NCBI GenBank assembly: GCA_029239875.1
Contig: JARBUD010000001.1
Location: 62,001-126,000, forward strand
Direction of reading: 5' to 3'
DNA length: 64,000 bases
Source of the DNA: Xanthobacteraceae bacterium
GTDB lineage: Bacteria > Pseudomonadota > Alphaproteobacteria > Rhizobiales > Xanthobacteraceae
The position numbers and the translations under genes are program-made. Under the pieces are notes generated by a model that worked only from the letters and a program-made list of their open reading frames with translations, did no database searches and was not told where the DNA came from. This document shows, one piece after another, positions 44,267 through 52,375 of the stretch. Within the stretch, counting starts at the first letter, position 1; each line of letters starts with the position of its first letter.

Positions 44267-46362
44267 TCATCGGTACGGCCGGGCATATCGACCACGGCAA
44301 GACCGCGCTGGTCGGCGCGCTCACCGGCGTCGATACCGACCGGCTGAAGGAGGAGAAGGCCCGCGGCATCTCCATCGACCTCGGCTTCGCCTATCTGCCC
44401 ACCGACGCCGGCACGCTCGGCTTCATCGACGTGCCCGGCCACGAGAAGTTCATCCACACCATGCTGGCGGGGGCCAGCGGCATCGACTTCGCACTGCTCA
44501 TCGTCGCCGCCGATGACGGGGTGATGCCGCAGACACGCGAGCACCTCGCGCTGCTCGATCTGCTCGGCATCTCCAGCGGCCTCGTCGCGCTGACCAAGAC
44601 CGACCTCGCCGACGAAGACCGCCGCGCCGAGGTGGAGGCGGAAATCGCCGCGCTGCTGGACGGCACCTCGCTGGAAAGGGCGGAGATCGTGCCGGTCTCG
44701 GCCGTGACCGGCGAGGGGATCGACGATCTGCGCGCCCGGCTCGTCGCGGCGGGGAGGGACTTTTCCGCGCGCGCGGCGGAAGGGCGCTTCCGCCTCGCCG
44801 TCGACCGCTCCTTCACGCTCGCCGGTGCCGGCACGGTGGTGACGGGAACGGTACTGTCCGGACGGGTGAGGGTCGGCGACCAGCTTATAGTGTCGCCCTC
44901 GGGGATAGCGGCGCGCGTGCGCTCCATCCACGCGCAGAACCGCAAGGCCGAGGAAGGCCGCGCCGGTGACCGCTGCGCCCTCAACCTTGCCGGCGAGGGC
45001 GTCTCGCACGAGGCGATCCATCGCGGCGACATGGTGCTCGACGCGGCGCTGCATGCGCCGACCGAGCGCATCGACGCTTCGCTGCGCGTGCTGGCGGGTG
45101 AGCCGAAACCCTTGGGCCAGTGGTTCCCGGTGCGCTTCCATCACGGCTCGGTCGAAGTCGGCGCGCGGCTGGTGCCGCTGTCGGACGATTCGATCCCGCC
45201 CGGCGGCGAGGGGCTGGTGCAGATCGTGCTGGAGCGCCCGATCGCCGCGGCGGCGGGCGACCGCTACGTCATCCGCGACACCTCGGCCCAGCGCACCATC
45301 GGCGGCGGCAAGCTGATCGACCTGCGCGCGCCCGGCCGCAAGCGCCGCACGCCGGAACGCCTCGCCCAGCTCAGGGCGATGGGAGAGCGGGACCCGGACG
45401 CCGCCGTGGCGCTGCTGCTCGCCGGCGAGCCGTTCCATCTCGATCTCTCCGCCTTCGCCCGCGACAGGGCGCTGGGTGTGGAGGCGGCGGCGGGCATCGT
45501 CGAGCGGCTCGGGCTTGTCACGCTCAATGCCGGCGGCACGCTCACCGCGCTCTCGGCCGAGCGCTGGAAGATCTTCCGCACGACGCTGCTCGTCGAGCTC
45601 GAACGCTTCCACGACGCCAATCCCGACCTGCCCGGCATGGGTGCCGAGCGGCTGCGCCTCGCCATCCCGCCGCGGCTGCCGAAGCCGGTCTTCACTGAAG
45701 CGCTGCGGCGCCTCGCCAATGAGGGTGCGCTGGCGCTGGACGGCGCCTGGGTCCGGCTCGCCGGCCACGAGGTGCGCCTCACCCGCGCCGACGAGCTGCT
45801 CTGGGAGCTGATCGAGCCGAAACTGTCCGGCACAGAGCGCTTCCGCCCGCCGCGCGTGCGCGACCTCGCCGGCCTCACCGGCGAGGCGGAGACGGATATT
45901 CGCCGGCTCATGAAATTGCTGAGCCGTATGGGAAGGGTCGACGAGGTGGCGCACGACCACTTCTTCCTGCGCTCGGTGGTCGCCGGCATGGTGGCAATGG
46001 CGCGCGAGCTCGCCGCCGCCGCGCCGGACGGCCAGTTCGCCGCCAGCGCCTTCCGCGACCGCATCGAGCGCGACGAGCACGCGGTCGGGCGCAAGGTGGC
46101 GATCCAGATCCTCGAATTCTTCGACCGGCACGGCGTCACGCTGCGCCGGGGCGATCTGCGCCGCATCAACCCGCACCGGCTGGACCTGTTCGGCGCGATC
46201 GACGACAATGGCCCGGCGACGGCGACGTCGCCGGCATCTGGAAGAGCGTCTCATCCGGTGATGGGACCGGACTTCAAATCCGGGAGGGGCCGCGAGCCGG
46301 TCCTTGGTGGGTTCGACTCCCATTCTCTTCCGCCACCCCCCTCGCCCGGCCGGCCGCGCTGA
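44263..46362 (+). CDS. selB: Selenocysteine-specific elongation factor SelB, reading frame running through selC
   Basis: A GTPase that brings Sec-tRNA to UGA codons with a SECIS. G1 is [20 protein letters not shown]3 [11 protein letters not shown]4 LTKTD; domains II-III follow, then winged-helix repeats that bind SECIS RNA, ending with [20 protein letters not shown] and [11 protein letters not shown] near residue 650, the usual end of SelB. The frame has no stop there and continues 49 codons across the entire tRNA-Sec gene to TGA at 46360-46362, giving 699 codons. The low-complexity tail (ending [10 protein letters not shown]) is therefore tRNA sequence translated. ATG 44263 overlaps the selA stop. 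Confidence 0.93.
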   Translation: MIIGTAGHIDHGKTALVGALTGVDTDRLKEEKARGISIDLGFAYLPTDAGTLGFIDVPGHEKFIHTMLAGASGIDFALLIVAADDGVMPQTREHLALLDLLGISSGLVALTKTDLADEDRRAEVEAEIAALLDGTSLERAEIVPVSAVTGEGIDDLRARLVAAGRDFSARAAEGRFRLAVDRSFTLAGAGTVVTGTVLSGRVRVGDQLIVSPSGIAARVRSIHAQNRKAEEGRAGDRCALNLAGEGVSHEAIHRGDMVLDAALHAPTERIDASLRVLAGEPKPLGQWFPVRFHHGSVEVGARLVPLSDDSIPPGGEGLVQIVLERPIAAAAGDRYVIRDTSAQRTIGGGKLIDLRAPGRKRRTPERLAQLRAMGERDPDAAVALLLAGEPFHLDLSAFARDRALGVEAAAGIVERLGLVTLNAGGTLTALSAERWKIFRTTLLVELERFHDANPDLPGMGAERLRLAIPPRLPKPVFTEALRRLANEGALALDGAWVRLAGHEVRLTRADELLWELIEPKLSGTERFRPPRVRDLAGLTGEAETDIRRLMKLLSRMGRVDEVAHDHFFLRSVVAGMVAMARELAAAAPDGQFAASAFRDRIERDEHAVGRKVAIQILEFFDRHGVTLRRGDLRRINPHRLDLFGAIDDNGPATATSPASGRASHPVMGPDFKSGRGREPVLGGFDSHSLPPPPSPGRPR
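46240..46335 (+). tRNA. selC: tRNA-Sec (anticodon TCA)
   Basis: The 96-base gene starts GGAAGAGCGTCTCATCCGG and ends with CTCTTCC, discriminator G and an encoded CCA. It has a 6-bp D stem with four-base loop CGGT, an anticodon stem CCGGA/TCCGG with loop CTTCAAA (anticodon 46274-46276), a long variable arm (GGGCCG-CGAG-CCGGTCC) and a T arm GTGGG-TTCGACT-CCCAT. These are tRNA-Sec features and it aligns with Escherichia coli selC. The eighth acceptor pair is a C-T mismatch. It lies wholly inside the selB reading frame, same strand. Confidence 0.95.
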
Positions 46363-46377
46363 CGCGACCCGCCGGCC
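46348..46377 (+). terminator. Hairpin after selC, at the selB 3' end
   Basis: GGCCGGC pairs with GCCGGCC, with an extra CGCG/CGCG upper stem, a CTGA loop and a four-base bulge. It begins 12 bases after the tRNA CCA and contains the selB stop in its loop side. It separates convergent selB/selC and the GntR gene. Confidence 0.6.
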
Positions 46378-46385
46378 AGCCCGGG

Positions 46386-47186
46386 TCAGTCGGCCGCGGC
46401 CCGGCGGCGGCGGCGCGAGCGGGTCGGCGAGGGCACGTCGCCATCGGCGAAGAGCTGTTCCAGCGTCGCCAGCGCCTGCAGATGGTTCGAGCGGACCAGC
46501 GCCTCGGCGAGCGGGGCGTCGTGCTCCTCGAGGGCGGCGATCAGCTGGACATGGTGCGCCATCGACTTCTCGCGGCGCCGGGGCTGCGACAGCGACAGCC
46601 GGCGCAACCTGAGCGTGCGCAACAGCAGCGAGTCGAGGATGCGCTTGGCCGTGTGGTTGTTGGCGGCGAAGGTCAGCCGGTTGTAGAACTCGACATTGGC
46701 CCAGAGATAGGCGGAAAGGTCCTGCGCCTCATGCGCCGCGCCGAGCTGGCCGACCACCTCGCGCAGCGCGGCGAGGTCGCCCTCGCTGCGCAGCAGCGCC
46801 ACATCCGAGGCGACCGTGCCGAACAGCACCGCGCGCACGCGATAGATCTCGCGCACCTCGCCGATGTCGAGCACCGCCACATGCGGGCGCCGCCGCTGCG
46901 GGATGCGCACCAGCCCCTCCTTCTCCAGGAGCAGCAAGGCCTCGCGGATCGGCGTGCGGCTGGTCTCGTAGCGCTCGGCGAGCTCCACCGAGCTCAAATC
47001 CTCGCCGCTCTGGCGGATATTCTCGATGATCTCGGCGCCGAGCTCGCAGGCGAGGCGCGAGACCAGAGACGGCCGGTCGTGGTGCTCGGCCACGATCCGC
47101 CGCACCACCAGCACCGCGTTGAGGAAAGACGCGGACTGGCTGGACGGCGTCGTCGCGATCCAGGAATCCGCCCGCTCGAGACCCAT
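46386..47186 (-). CDS. GntR-family transcriptional regulator, FCD subfamily
   Basis: A 266-residue regulator with a winged helix at about residues 45-115 (ELGAEIIENIRQSGEDLSSV, LAERYETSRTPIREALLLLE, IPQRRRPHVAVLD) and an FCD ligand domain (FYNRLTFAANN, HHVQLIAALEEHDAP). An atypical 35-residue N-terminal stretch precedes the DNA-binding part and a very basic RSRRRRRAAAD tail ends it. ATG 47186 is used; the frame can also begin at TTG 47195. It is convergent with selB and 148 bases from LacI. By position it could control the oxalate/formate genes, which is inference. Confidence 0.87.
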   Translation of the reverse strand: MGLERADSWIATTPSSQSASFLNAVLVVRRIVAEHHDRPSLVSRLACELGAEIIENIRQSGEDLSSVELAERYETSRTPIREALLLLEKEGLVRIPQRRRPHVAVLDIGEVREIYRVRAVLFGTVASDVALLRSEGDLAALREVVGQLGAAHEAQDLSAYLWANVEFYNRLTFAANNHTAKRILDSLLLRTLRLRRLSLSQPRRREKSMAHHVQLIAALEEHDAPLAEALVRSNHLQALATLEQLFADGDVPSPTRSRRRRRAAAD

Positions 47187-47334
47187 CTTCTCCAAGAGAA
47201 TTGCTGCCTTCTCGCGTTGCGCACCGGCGCGGCCTGCAAAGATATGTCTACAAACAATCTACCCGGACGCCGGCACTCTGTCGACGATCGCGCTGCACGC
47301 AGCGGTAGCAACCCCCATCCCGCCACCTCCGGCT
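47187..47334. other. Intergenic region between LacI and GntR genes
   Basis: About 148 bases with no gene. An AT-rich patch at 47241-47260 (GATATGTCTACAAACAATCT) contains TGTCTACA, which resembles half sites of FCD-type GntR operators and could be an autoregulatory site of the GntR gene. Weak evidence. Confidence 0.25.
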
Positions 47335-48387
47335 TCAACCAACGGGAGCCAGCTCCAGGCACGATTCCCGCCGTACGAACTCATAGGGCACGATGACCTT
47401 CTCGGACGGCGTCTGGCTGCCGCCGATTCGGGCGATGGCCAGCCGTGCCGCCACCCGCCCGGCCTCGGCCCAGTCGTAGCGTATGGCGGTGATGCCCGGC
47501 CGCATCAGCGCCGCAAGCTCGGTGTCGCCCAGCACCACCAGCGAGAGCTGGTCGGGAATGGCGAGGTTGAGCTGGCGGGCGGCGTCGAGCGCGCCCGACA
47601 GCATGCCGCCGGAGACGACGAGCGCGGTCGGCATGTCGCGCATCGACAGCACCCCATAGGCGGCGTCCACCGCATAGTCGCGGGTGTAGCCGTCCATGCG
47701 CACTAGCTCCTCGTTGACCTGCACGTCCATGTCGGTCAGCGCCTCGGTATAGCCCTGCAGGCGATAGCGGCCGGACATGTTGTCGGCCGGCACGGTGACG
47801 AGGGCGATGCGCCGGTGTCCGAGCGCCAGCAGGTAGCGCGTGGCGCGATAGGTGCCGGCGATCTGGTCGGTGCGCACGGCGTCGAACGCGTCGCCGATCT
47901 CGCGCTCCAGCAGCACCACCGGCATCGGCAGGCGGTGCAGCTGATCGAGCGTGCGCGGGTCGCGGTCGCGGGCGAGGATGGCGATGATGCCGTCGACGCG
48001 GCGGCGGGCGAACTCGTTGATGATGTTCTCCTCGCGCTCGCGCTCATAGCGCGAATTGGCGAGGAAGAAGGTGTAGCCCTGCCGGGTCAGCTCCTCCTCG
48101 ACGCCGGCGACGGCCTCGGAGGAGAGCGGGTTGCGCAGGTCCGGCACGATGACGCCGAGGACGTGCGTCTTCTTCGAGCGCATGCCCTGCGCGAAGCTGT
48201 CGGGCCGATAGTCCAGCGCCGCGGCAGCGTCGAGCACGCGGCGCTGCAGGGCCGGCTGCACGTTGCGCGCCTTGTTGAGCACGCGCGACACCGTGCCGAT
48301 CGACACGCCGGCGCGGCGCGCCACGTCGCTGATCGTGGCGCGGGGCTGCGGCCCCTTCGGCCTTTCGCCGGACCCGGTCTCGTCCAT
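47335..48387 (-). CDS. LacI-family transcriptional regulator
   Basis: A 350-residue repressor with the classic N-terminal helix-turn-helix and hinge (TISDVARRAGVSIGTVSRVL, then QRRVLDAAAALDYRPDSFAQ) and a periplasmic-binding-protein-like sensor domain (HVLGVIVPDLRNPLSSEAVA, ALVVSGGMLSGALDAARQLN). It is divergent from the oxalate decarboxylase gene with 390 bases between, so that operon is the most likely target. The ligand cannot be read; many LacI proteins sense sugars or sugar acids, so control of an oxalate module would be unusual. Confidence 0.92.
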   Translation of the reverse strand: MDETGSGERPKGPQPRATISDVARRAGVSIGTVSRVLNKARNVQPALQRRVLDAAAALDYRPDSFAQGMRSKKTHVLGVIVPDLRNPLSSEAVAGVEEELTRQGYTFFLANSRYEREREENIINEFARRRVDGIIAILARDRDPRTLDQLHRLPMPVVLLEREIGDAFDAVRTDQIAGTYRATRYLLALGHRRIALVTVPADNMSGRYRLQGYTEALTDMDVQVNEELVRMDGYTRDYAVDAAYGVLSMRDMPTALVVSGGMLSGALDAARQLNLAIPDQLSLVVLGDTELAALMRPGITAIRYDWAEAGRVAARLAIARIGGSQTPSEKVIVPYEFVRRESCLELAPVG

Positions 48388-48777
48388 CGTCCCCGTCGCT
48401 CGTCACAACCCATGGTGGTCGCTGGTAATTTCCATGCTTAGCCGATTTCGTCTTCCTTCGCGACGCCGGCGGGACGGAGGGCAGACCCGCGGGACCGACA
48501 TATGGGTTGCGGCGGCAACGCGCTGGAGAGATTCCCGCGTCTCGCCGGCCGATACCTTGGTCGGCATCCGCCAGACCCAAGGCTCGTTTCTTTCCTAACC
48601 GCCCGGCTCCCGGACCCTCTCCACCATGCTTGCGCGGAAGACATCGCGCGTCCGCCCCCCGAATTTAGGCGCCACCAGCCGCCACGCCGACCCACGAGAT
48701 GCCGCGTCCAGAGCGACGCGCCCTCGCTTCGGGCCGGGCCGATGGGGCGGGAGGCAGCAAATCAAGGAGAGCGGAAG
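48388..48777. other. Regulatory gap between lacI-type gene and oxalate decarboxylase
   Basis: These 390 bases carry no convincing gene; the open frame from 48502 only extends the oxalate decarboxylase frame upstream. A GC-poorer patch near 48420-48455 (GCTGGTAATTTCCATGC) lies 33 bases upstream of the LacI start and may hold its promoter. AAGGAG lies 8 bases before the oxalate decarboxylase ATG. No clear LacI-type palindrome with a central CG was found by eye. Confidence 0.4.
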
Positions 48778-50025
48778 ATGGATGACCTTTCCCGGCGTAC
48801 CCTGCTGGCGCTGAGTGCTGCGGGCGGCGTTGCCGTTGCCGCCGGCGCGGCCAACGCGGCGACCTTCGGCAACCCGGACGAGCCGGCGGAAGGCGCGGTC
48901 AACTCGACGCCCGGCGCCCTGTCCGAGCCCGGCCCGCACAATCCCGTGCTGGAAGCGCAGATCCCGGCCTTCCAGAACCCGCCCGCGACCGATGTCGGCA
49001 ACTCGCCGATGTTCTGGTCGTCCTTCAACATCATGCCGAAGCGCGTGCAGGCCGGCGGCTGGGCGCGGCAGATCACCAACACCGAATTCCCCGCCGCCAA
49101 GGAAGTCTCCGGCGTCAACATGCGCCTCGGGCCGGGCGGCGTCCGCGAGATGCACTGGCACCTCGCCGGCGAATGGGCGCTGATGACCAACGGCCAATGC
49201 CGCATCACCGTGCTCGACCAGTACGGCCATCCCTACATCGCCGATGTCGGCCCGGGGGACCTGTGGTTCTTCCCCGCCGGCTGCCCGCATTCGCTGCAGG
49301 GCATCGGGCCGGAGGGCGCCGAGTTCCTGCTGGTCTTCGACGACGCCTACCAGTCCGAATACAACACGCTGCTGCTGACCGACTGGTTCGCCCACACCCC
49401 GCCGGAGGTGCTGGCGCAGAATTTCGGCGTGCCGGTCGAAACCTTCAAGAACATCCCGCTGCACGATCTCTGGATCTTCCAGGGCCAGCAGCCCCCGCCG
49501 CTGGCGGTGGACCTCGCCGCGGTGGCGGGCGCCGGTGCGCCGGCCGAGCCCTTCACCTTCTCGCTCGGCGGCTCCAAGCCGATCAAGCAGAACGCCGGCG
49601 GCCAGATCCAGCTCGCCGACAGCCGCACCTTCAAGGCGTCGACGACCATCGCCGCGGCCATCGAGACCATCAAGCCGGGCGCGCTCAGGCGCATGCACTG
49701 GCACCCCAACGCTGACGAATGGCAGTACTGGATCAAGGGCAAGGGCCGCATGACGGTGTTCAACACCGGCCCGCGCGCCGTGACCATCGATTTCCAGGCG
49801 GGCGACCTCGGCGTCGTGCCGAAGAGCCAGGGCCACTACATCGAGAACACCGGCGACGAGGACGTGCAGGTCCTCGCGGTCTTCAGGGCGCCGGAATACC
49901 AGGAGGTCGACCTCTCCGACTGGCTGACCCATGCGCCGCCGGAACTGGTCGCCCAGCATCTCAACATCGACCCCGCGGTGATCGCGAAGTTCCCCAGGGG
50001 CCAGGCCGGCATCCAGCCGGCCTGA
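48778..50025 (+). CDS. oxdC: Bicupin oxalate decarboxylase, Tat-type exported
   Basis: A 415-residue bicupin protein that should split oxalate into formate and CO2 with manganese. The leader LSRRTLLALSAAGGVAVAAG is twin-arginine type. Cupin 1 has the metal ligands in REMHWHLAGEWALM and FFPAGCPHSL; cupin 2 in RMHWHPNADEWQYW and KSQGHYIENTG. The lid segment reads SEYNT, resembling the SENST of Bacillus subtilis OxdC that favours decarboxylase over oxidase activity. AAGGAG precedes ATG 48778. A molybdopterin oxidoreductase follows 48 bases later. Confidence 0.93.
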   Translation: MDDLSRRTLLALSAAGGVAVAAGAANAATFGNPDEPAEGAVNSTPGALSEPGPHNPVLEAQIPAFQNPPATDVGNSPMFWSSFNIMPKRVQAGGWARQITNTEFPAAKEVSGVNMRLGPGGVREMHWHLAGEWALMTNGQCRITVLDQYGHPYIADVGPGDLWFFPAGCPHSLQGIGPEGAEFLLVFDDAYQSEYNTLLLTDWFAHTPPEVLAQNFGVPVETFKNIPLHDLWIFQGQQPPPLAVDLAAVAGAGAPAEPFTFSLGGSKPIKQNAGGQIQLADSRTFKASTTIAAAIETIKPGALRRMHWHPNADEWQYWIKGKGRMTVFNTGPRAVTIDFQAGDLGVVPKSQGHYIENTGDEDVQVLAVFRAPEYQEVDLSDWLTHAPPELVAQHLNIDPAVIAKFPRGQAGIQPA

Positions 50026-50073
50026 CCGCCGCCTTCCGATCCATGCCGTGACCACGGGCGACAGGAGAGAGCC

Positions 50074-52374
50074 ATGGGTATCGTCAAGACAATCAGGCCG
50101 TATCACGAGCCGGCCGGAGGCTGGGGCGCGCTCAAGGCCATGGGCACGGCGCTGACCGAGCAGGGCATCGCCGTTTCCGGCATGGCGCTGCTGGCACGCA
50201 TGAACCAGCCGGGCGGCTTCGACTGCCCCGGCTGCGGCTGGGCCGATCCGAAGCACACCTCGCCCTTCGAATATTGCGAGAACGGCGGCAAGGCGGTGGC
50301 GTGGGAAGCCACCGTCAAGCGCTGCACGCCGGAATTCTTCGCTGCGCACAAGGTCAGCGAGCTGGAGACGTGGAGCGACTACGACCTCGAAATGGTCGGC
50401 CGCCTCACCCACCCCATGCGCTACGACGCGGGAACCGACACCTACCAGCCGGTGAGCTGGGACGACGCCTTCGCGCTGGTCGGCCGGCACCTCAACGCGC
50501 TGCCGAACCCCGACATGGCGGACTTCTACACTTCCGGCCGCGCGTCGAACGAGGCGGCCTTCCTCTACCAGCTATTTGCCCGCGAATACGGCACCAACAA
50601 TTTCCCCGACTGCTCCAACATGTGCCACGAGGCCACCAGCGTCGGGCTGCCGCAGTCGCTCGGCGTCGGCAAGGGCACGGTGCTGCTCGACGACTTCGAG
50701 AAGGCCGACGCGATCCTCATCTTCGGCCAGAACCCCGGCACCAACTCGCCGCGCATGATGACCGACCTGCGCAACGCCTCGCGGCGCGGCTGCACGATCA
50801 TGTCGTTCAACCCGTTCCGCGAGCGGGCGCTGGAGCGCTTCCAGGCGCCGCAGAACCCGGTGGAGATGGCGACGCTCACCTCCACCCCGATCTCCGGCCG
50901 CCTGTTCCAGGTCAGGGTCGGCGGCGACGTCGCCCTCCTCAAGGGCATGATGAAGGCGCTGGTCGAGGCCGACCGCCGCGCCCAGCATGAGGATCGCGGG
51001 CCGGTGCTCGACTGGGAGTTCATCCGCGGCCACACGGTCGGCATCGAGGCGCTGATCGCCGACCTCGACGCCACCCAATGGGCGGATATCGAAGCGATTT
51101 CCGGCCTGCCGCGTGACGACATCGAGGAGGCGGCCGCCGCCTACGCCAAGGCCGAGCGGGCCATCCTCGTCTTCGGCATGGGCATCACCCAGCACCGCCA
51201 CGGCACGCAGAACGTCCAGCAGCTCGCCAATCTCGCCCTGCTGCGCGGCAATATCGGCCGCGACGGCGCCGGCCTGTGCCCGGTGCGCGGCCATTCCAAC
51301 GTGCAGGGCGACCGCACGGTCGGCATTACCGAGGTGCCGACGGCCGAGTTCCTCGACCGGCTGAAGGACCGCTTCGGCTTCGAGCCGCCGCGCAAGCACG
51401 GCCACAACGTCGTCACCGGGCTGGAAGCCATGGTGCGCGGCGAGGTGAAGGTGTTCGTCGGCCTAGGGGGCAACATATCCGCGGCGATCCCCGACTGGGA
51501 ACTGACCCATAAGGCGCTGCGCAGCCTCGACCTCACCGTCCACATCTCGACCAAGCTGAACCGCTCGCACCTCGTGCATGGACGCGACGCGCTGATCCTG
51601 CCCTGCCTCGGGCGCACCGAGCTCGACATGCAGGCGGGCGGCCCGCAGTCGGTGACGGTGGAAGACTCCATGTCGATGGTCCACGCCTCCACCGGACGCG
51701 CGACGCCGGCGTCCGAACATCTGAAGAGCGAGCCCGCGATCATCGCCGGCATCGCCAAGGCGACGCTCGGCGCGCGCTCGGTGGTCGACTGGGACCGGCT
51801 GATCGGCGACTACGACCTGATCCGCGACGACATCGAGGCGGTGTTCCCGATCTTCGACGGCTACAATGCCCGCATCAAGGTGCCGGGCGGCTTCCATCTC
51901 ACCTCGCTGGCGCGCGAGCGCATCTGGGCGACGCCCTCCGGCAAGGCCAACTTCCTCGTCTATGGCAAGCTCGGCGAGGACCCGCGCCCGGCCGAGCCGG
52001 ACATGCTCTGGCTCACCACCATTCGCAGCCACGACCAGTACAACACCACGCTCTACTCGCTCTCCGACCGCTATCGCGGCGTCTACGGCCAGCGCGACGT
52101 GATCTTCCTCAACGAGGAGGAGATGGAGAAGCGCGGGCTGAAGGCCGACGACCGGGTCGACATCGTCACCCTGTCGGATGACGGGCTGGAGCGGGCGGTG
52201 CGGGCGTTCAAGGTCGTGCCCTACACGTTCCCGGATGGGAGCTGCGCCGCCTACTACCCGGAGGCCAACCCGCTGGTCCCGCTCTACGCGCACGATCCCC
52301 AGAGCTTCACCCCCGCCTCGAAGGGCGTGCCGGTCCGCCTCGTCAAGGCGGCGGCCGAACAGGGAGCCCACTGA
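50074..52374 (+). CDS. FdhF/YdeP-family molybdopterin oxidoreductase (formate dehydrogenase-like alpha subunit)
   Basis: A 766-residue cytoplasmic Mo/W-bispterin protein of the YdeP type: no signal peptide, N-terminal FDCPGCGWADPKHTSPFEYC (three cysteines: CxxC and a later C) followed by ENGGKAVAWEATVKRC, then FYTSGRASNEAAFLYQLFAR, the probable metal-ligand Cys in CSNMCHEATSVGL, LIFGQNPGTNSPRMM, VRGHSNVQGDRTVG and the C-terminal TIRSHDQYNTTLYSL. The Cys sits where FdnG has Sec. The family is linked to formate oxidation in several bacteria, but its true substrate is not settled. It is followed one base later by cydA, so electron transfer to quinol is plausible but no iron-sulfur partner is encoded. 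Confidence 0.9.
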   Translation: MGIVKTIRPYHEPAGGWGALKAMGTALTEQGIAVSGMALLARMNQPGGFDCPGCGWADPKHTSPFEYCENGGKAVAWEATVKRCTPEFFAAHKVSELETWSDYDLEMVGRLTHPMRYDAGTDTYQPVSWDDAFALVGRHLNALPNPDMADFYTSGRASNEAAFLYQLFAREYGTNNFPDCSNMCHEATSVGLPQSLGVGKGTVLLDDFEKADAILIFGQNPGTNSPRMMTDLRNASRRGCTIMSFNPFRERALERFQAPQNPVEMATLTSTPISGRLFQVRVGGDVALLKGMMKALVEADRRAQHEDRGPVLDWEFIRGHTVGIEALIADLDATQWADIEAISGLPRDDIEEAAAAYAKAERAILVFGMGITQHRHGTQNVQQLANLALLRGNIGRDGAGLCPVRGHSNVQGDRTVGITEVPTAEFLDRLKDRFGFEPPRKHGHNVVTGLEAMVRGEVKVFVGLGGNISAAIPDWELTHKALRSLDLTVHISTKLNRSHLVHGRDALILPCLGRTELDMQAGGPQSVTVEDSMSMVHASTGRATPASEHLKSEPAIIAGIAKATLGARSVVDWDRLIGDYDLIRDDIEAVFPIFDGYNARIKVPGGFHLTSLARERIWATPSGKANFLVYGKLGEDPRPAEPDMLWLTTIRSHDQYNTTLYSLSDRYRGVYGQRDVIFLNEEEMEKRGLKADDRVDIVTLSDDGLERAVRAFKVVPYTFPDGSCAAYYPEANPLVPLYAHDPQSFTPASKGVPVRLVKAAAEQGAH

Positions 52375-52375
52375 C

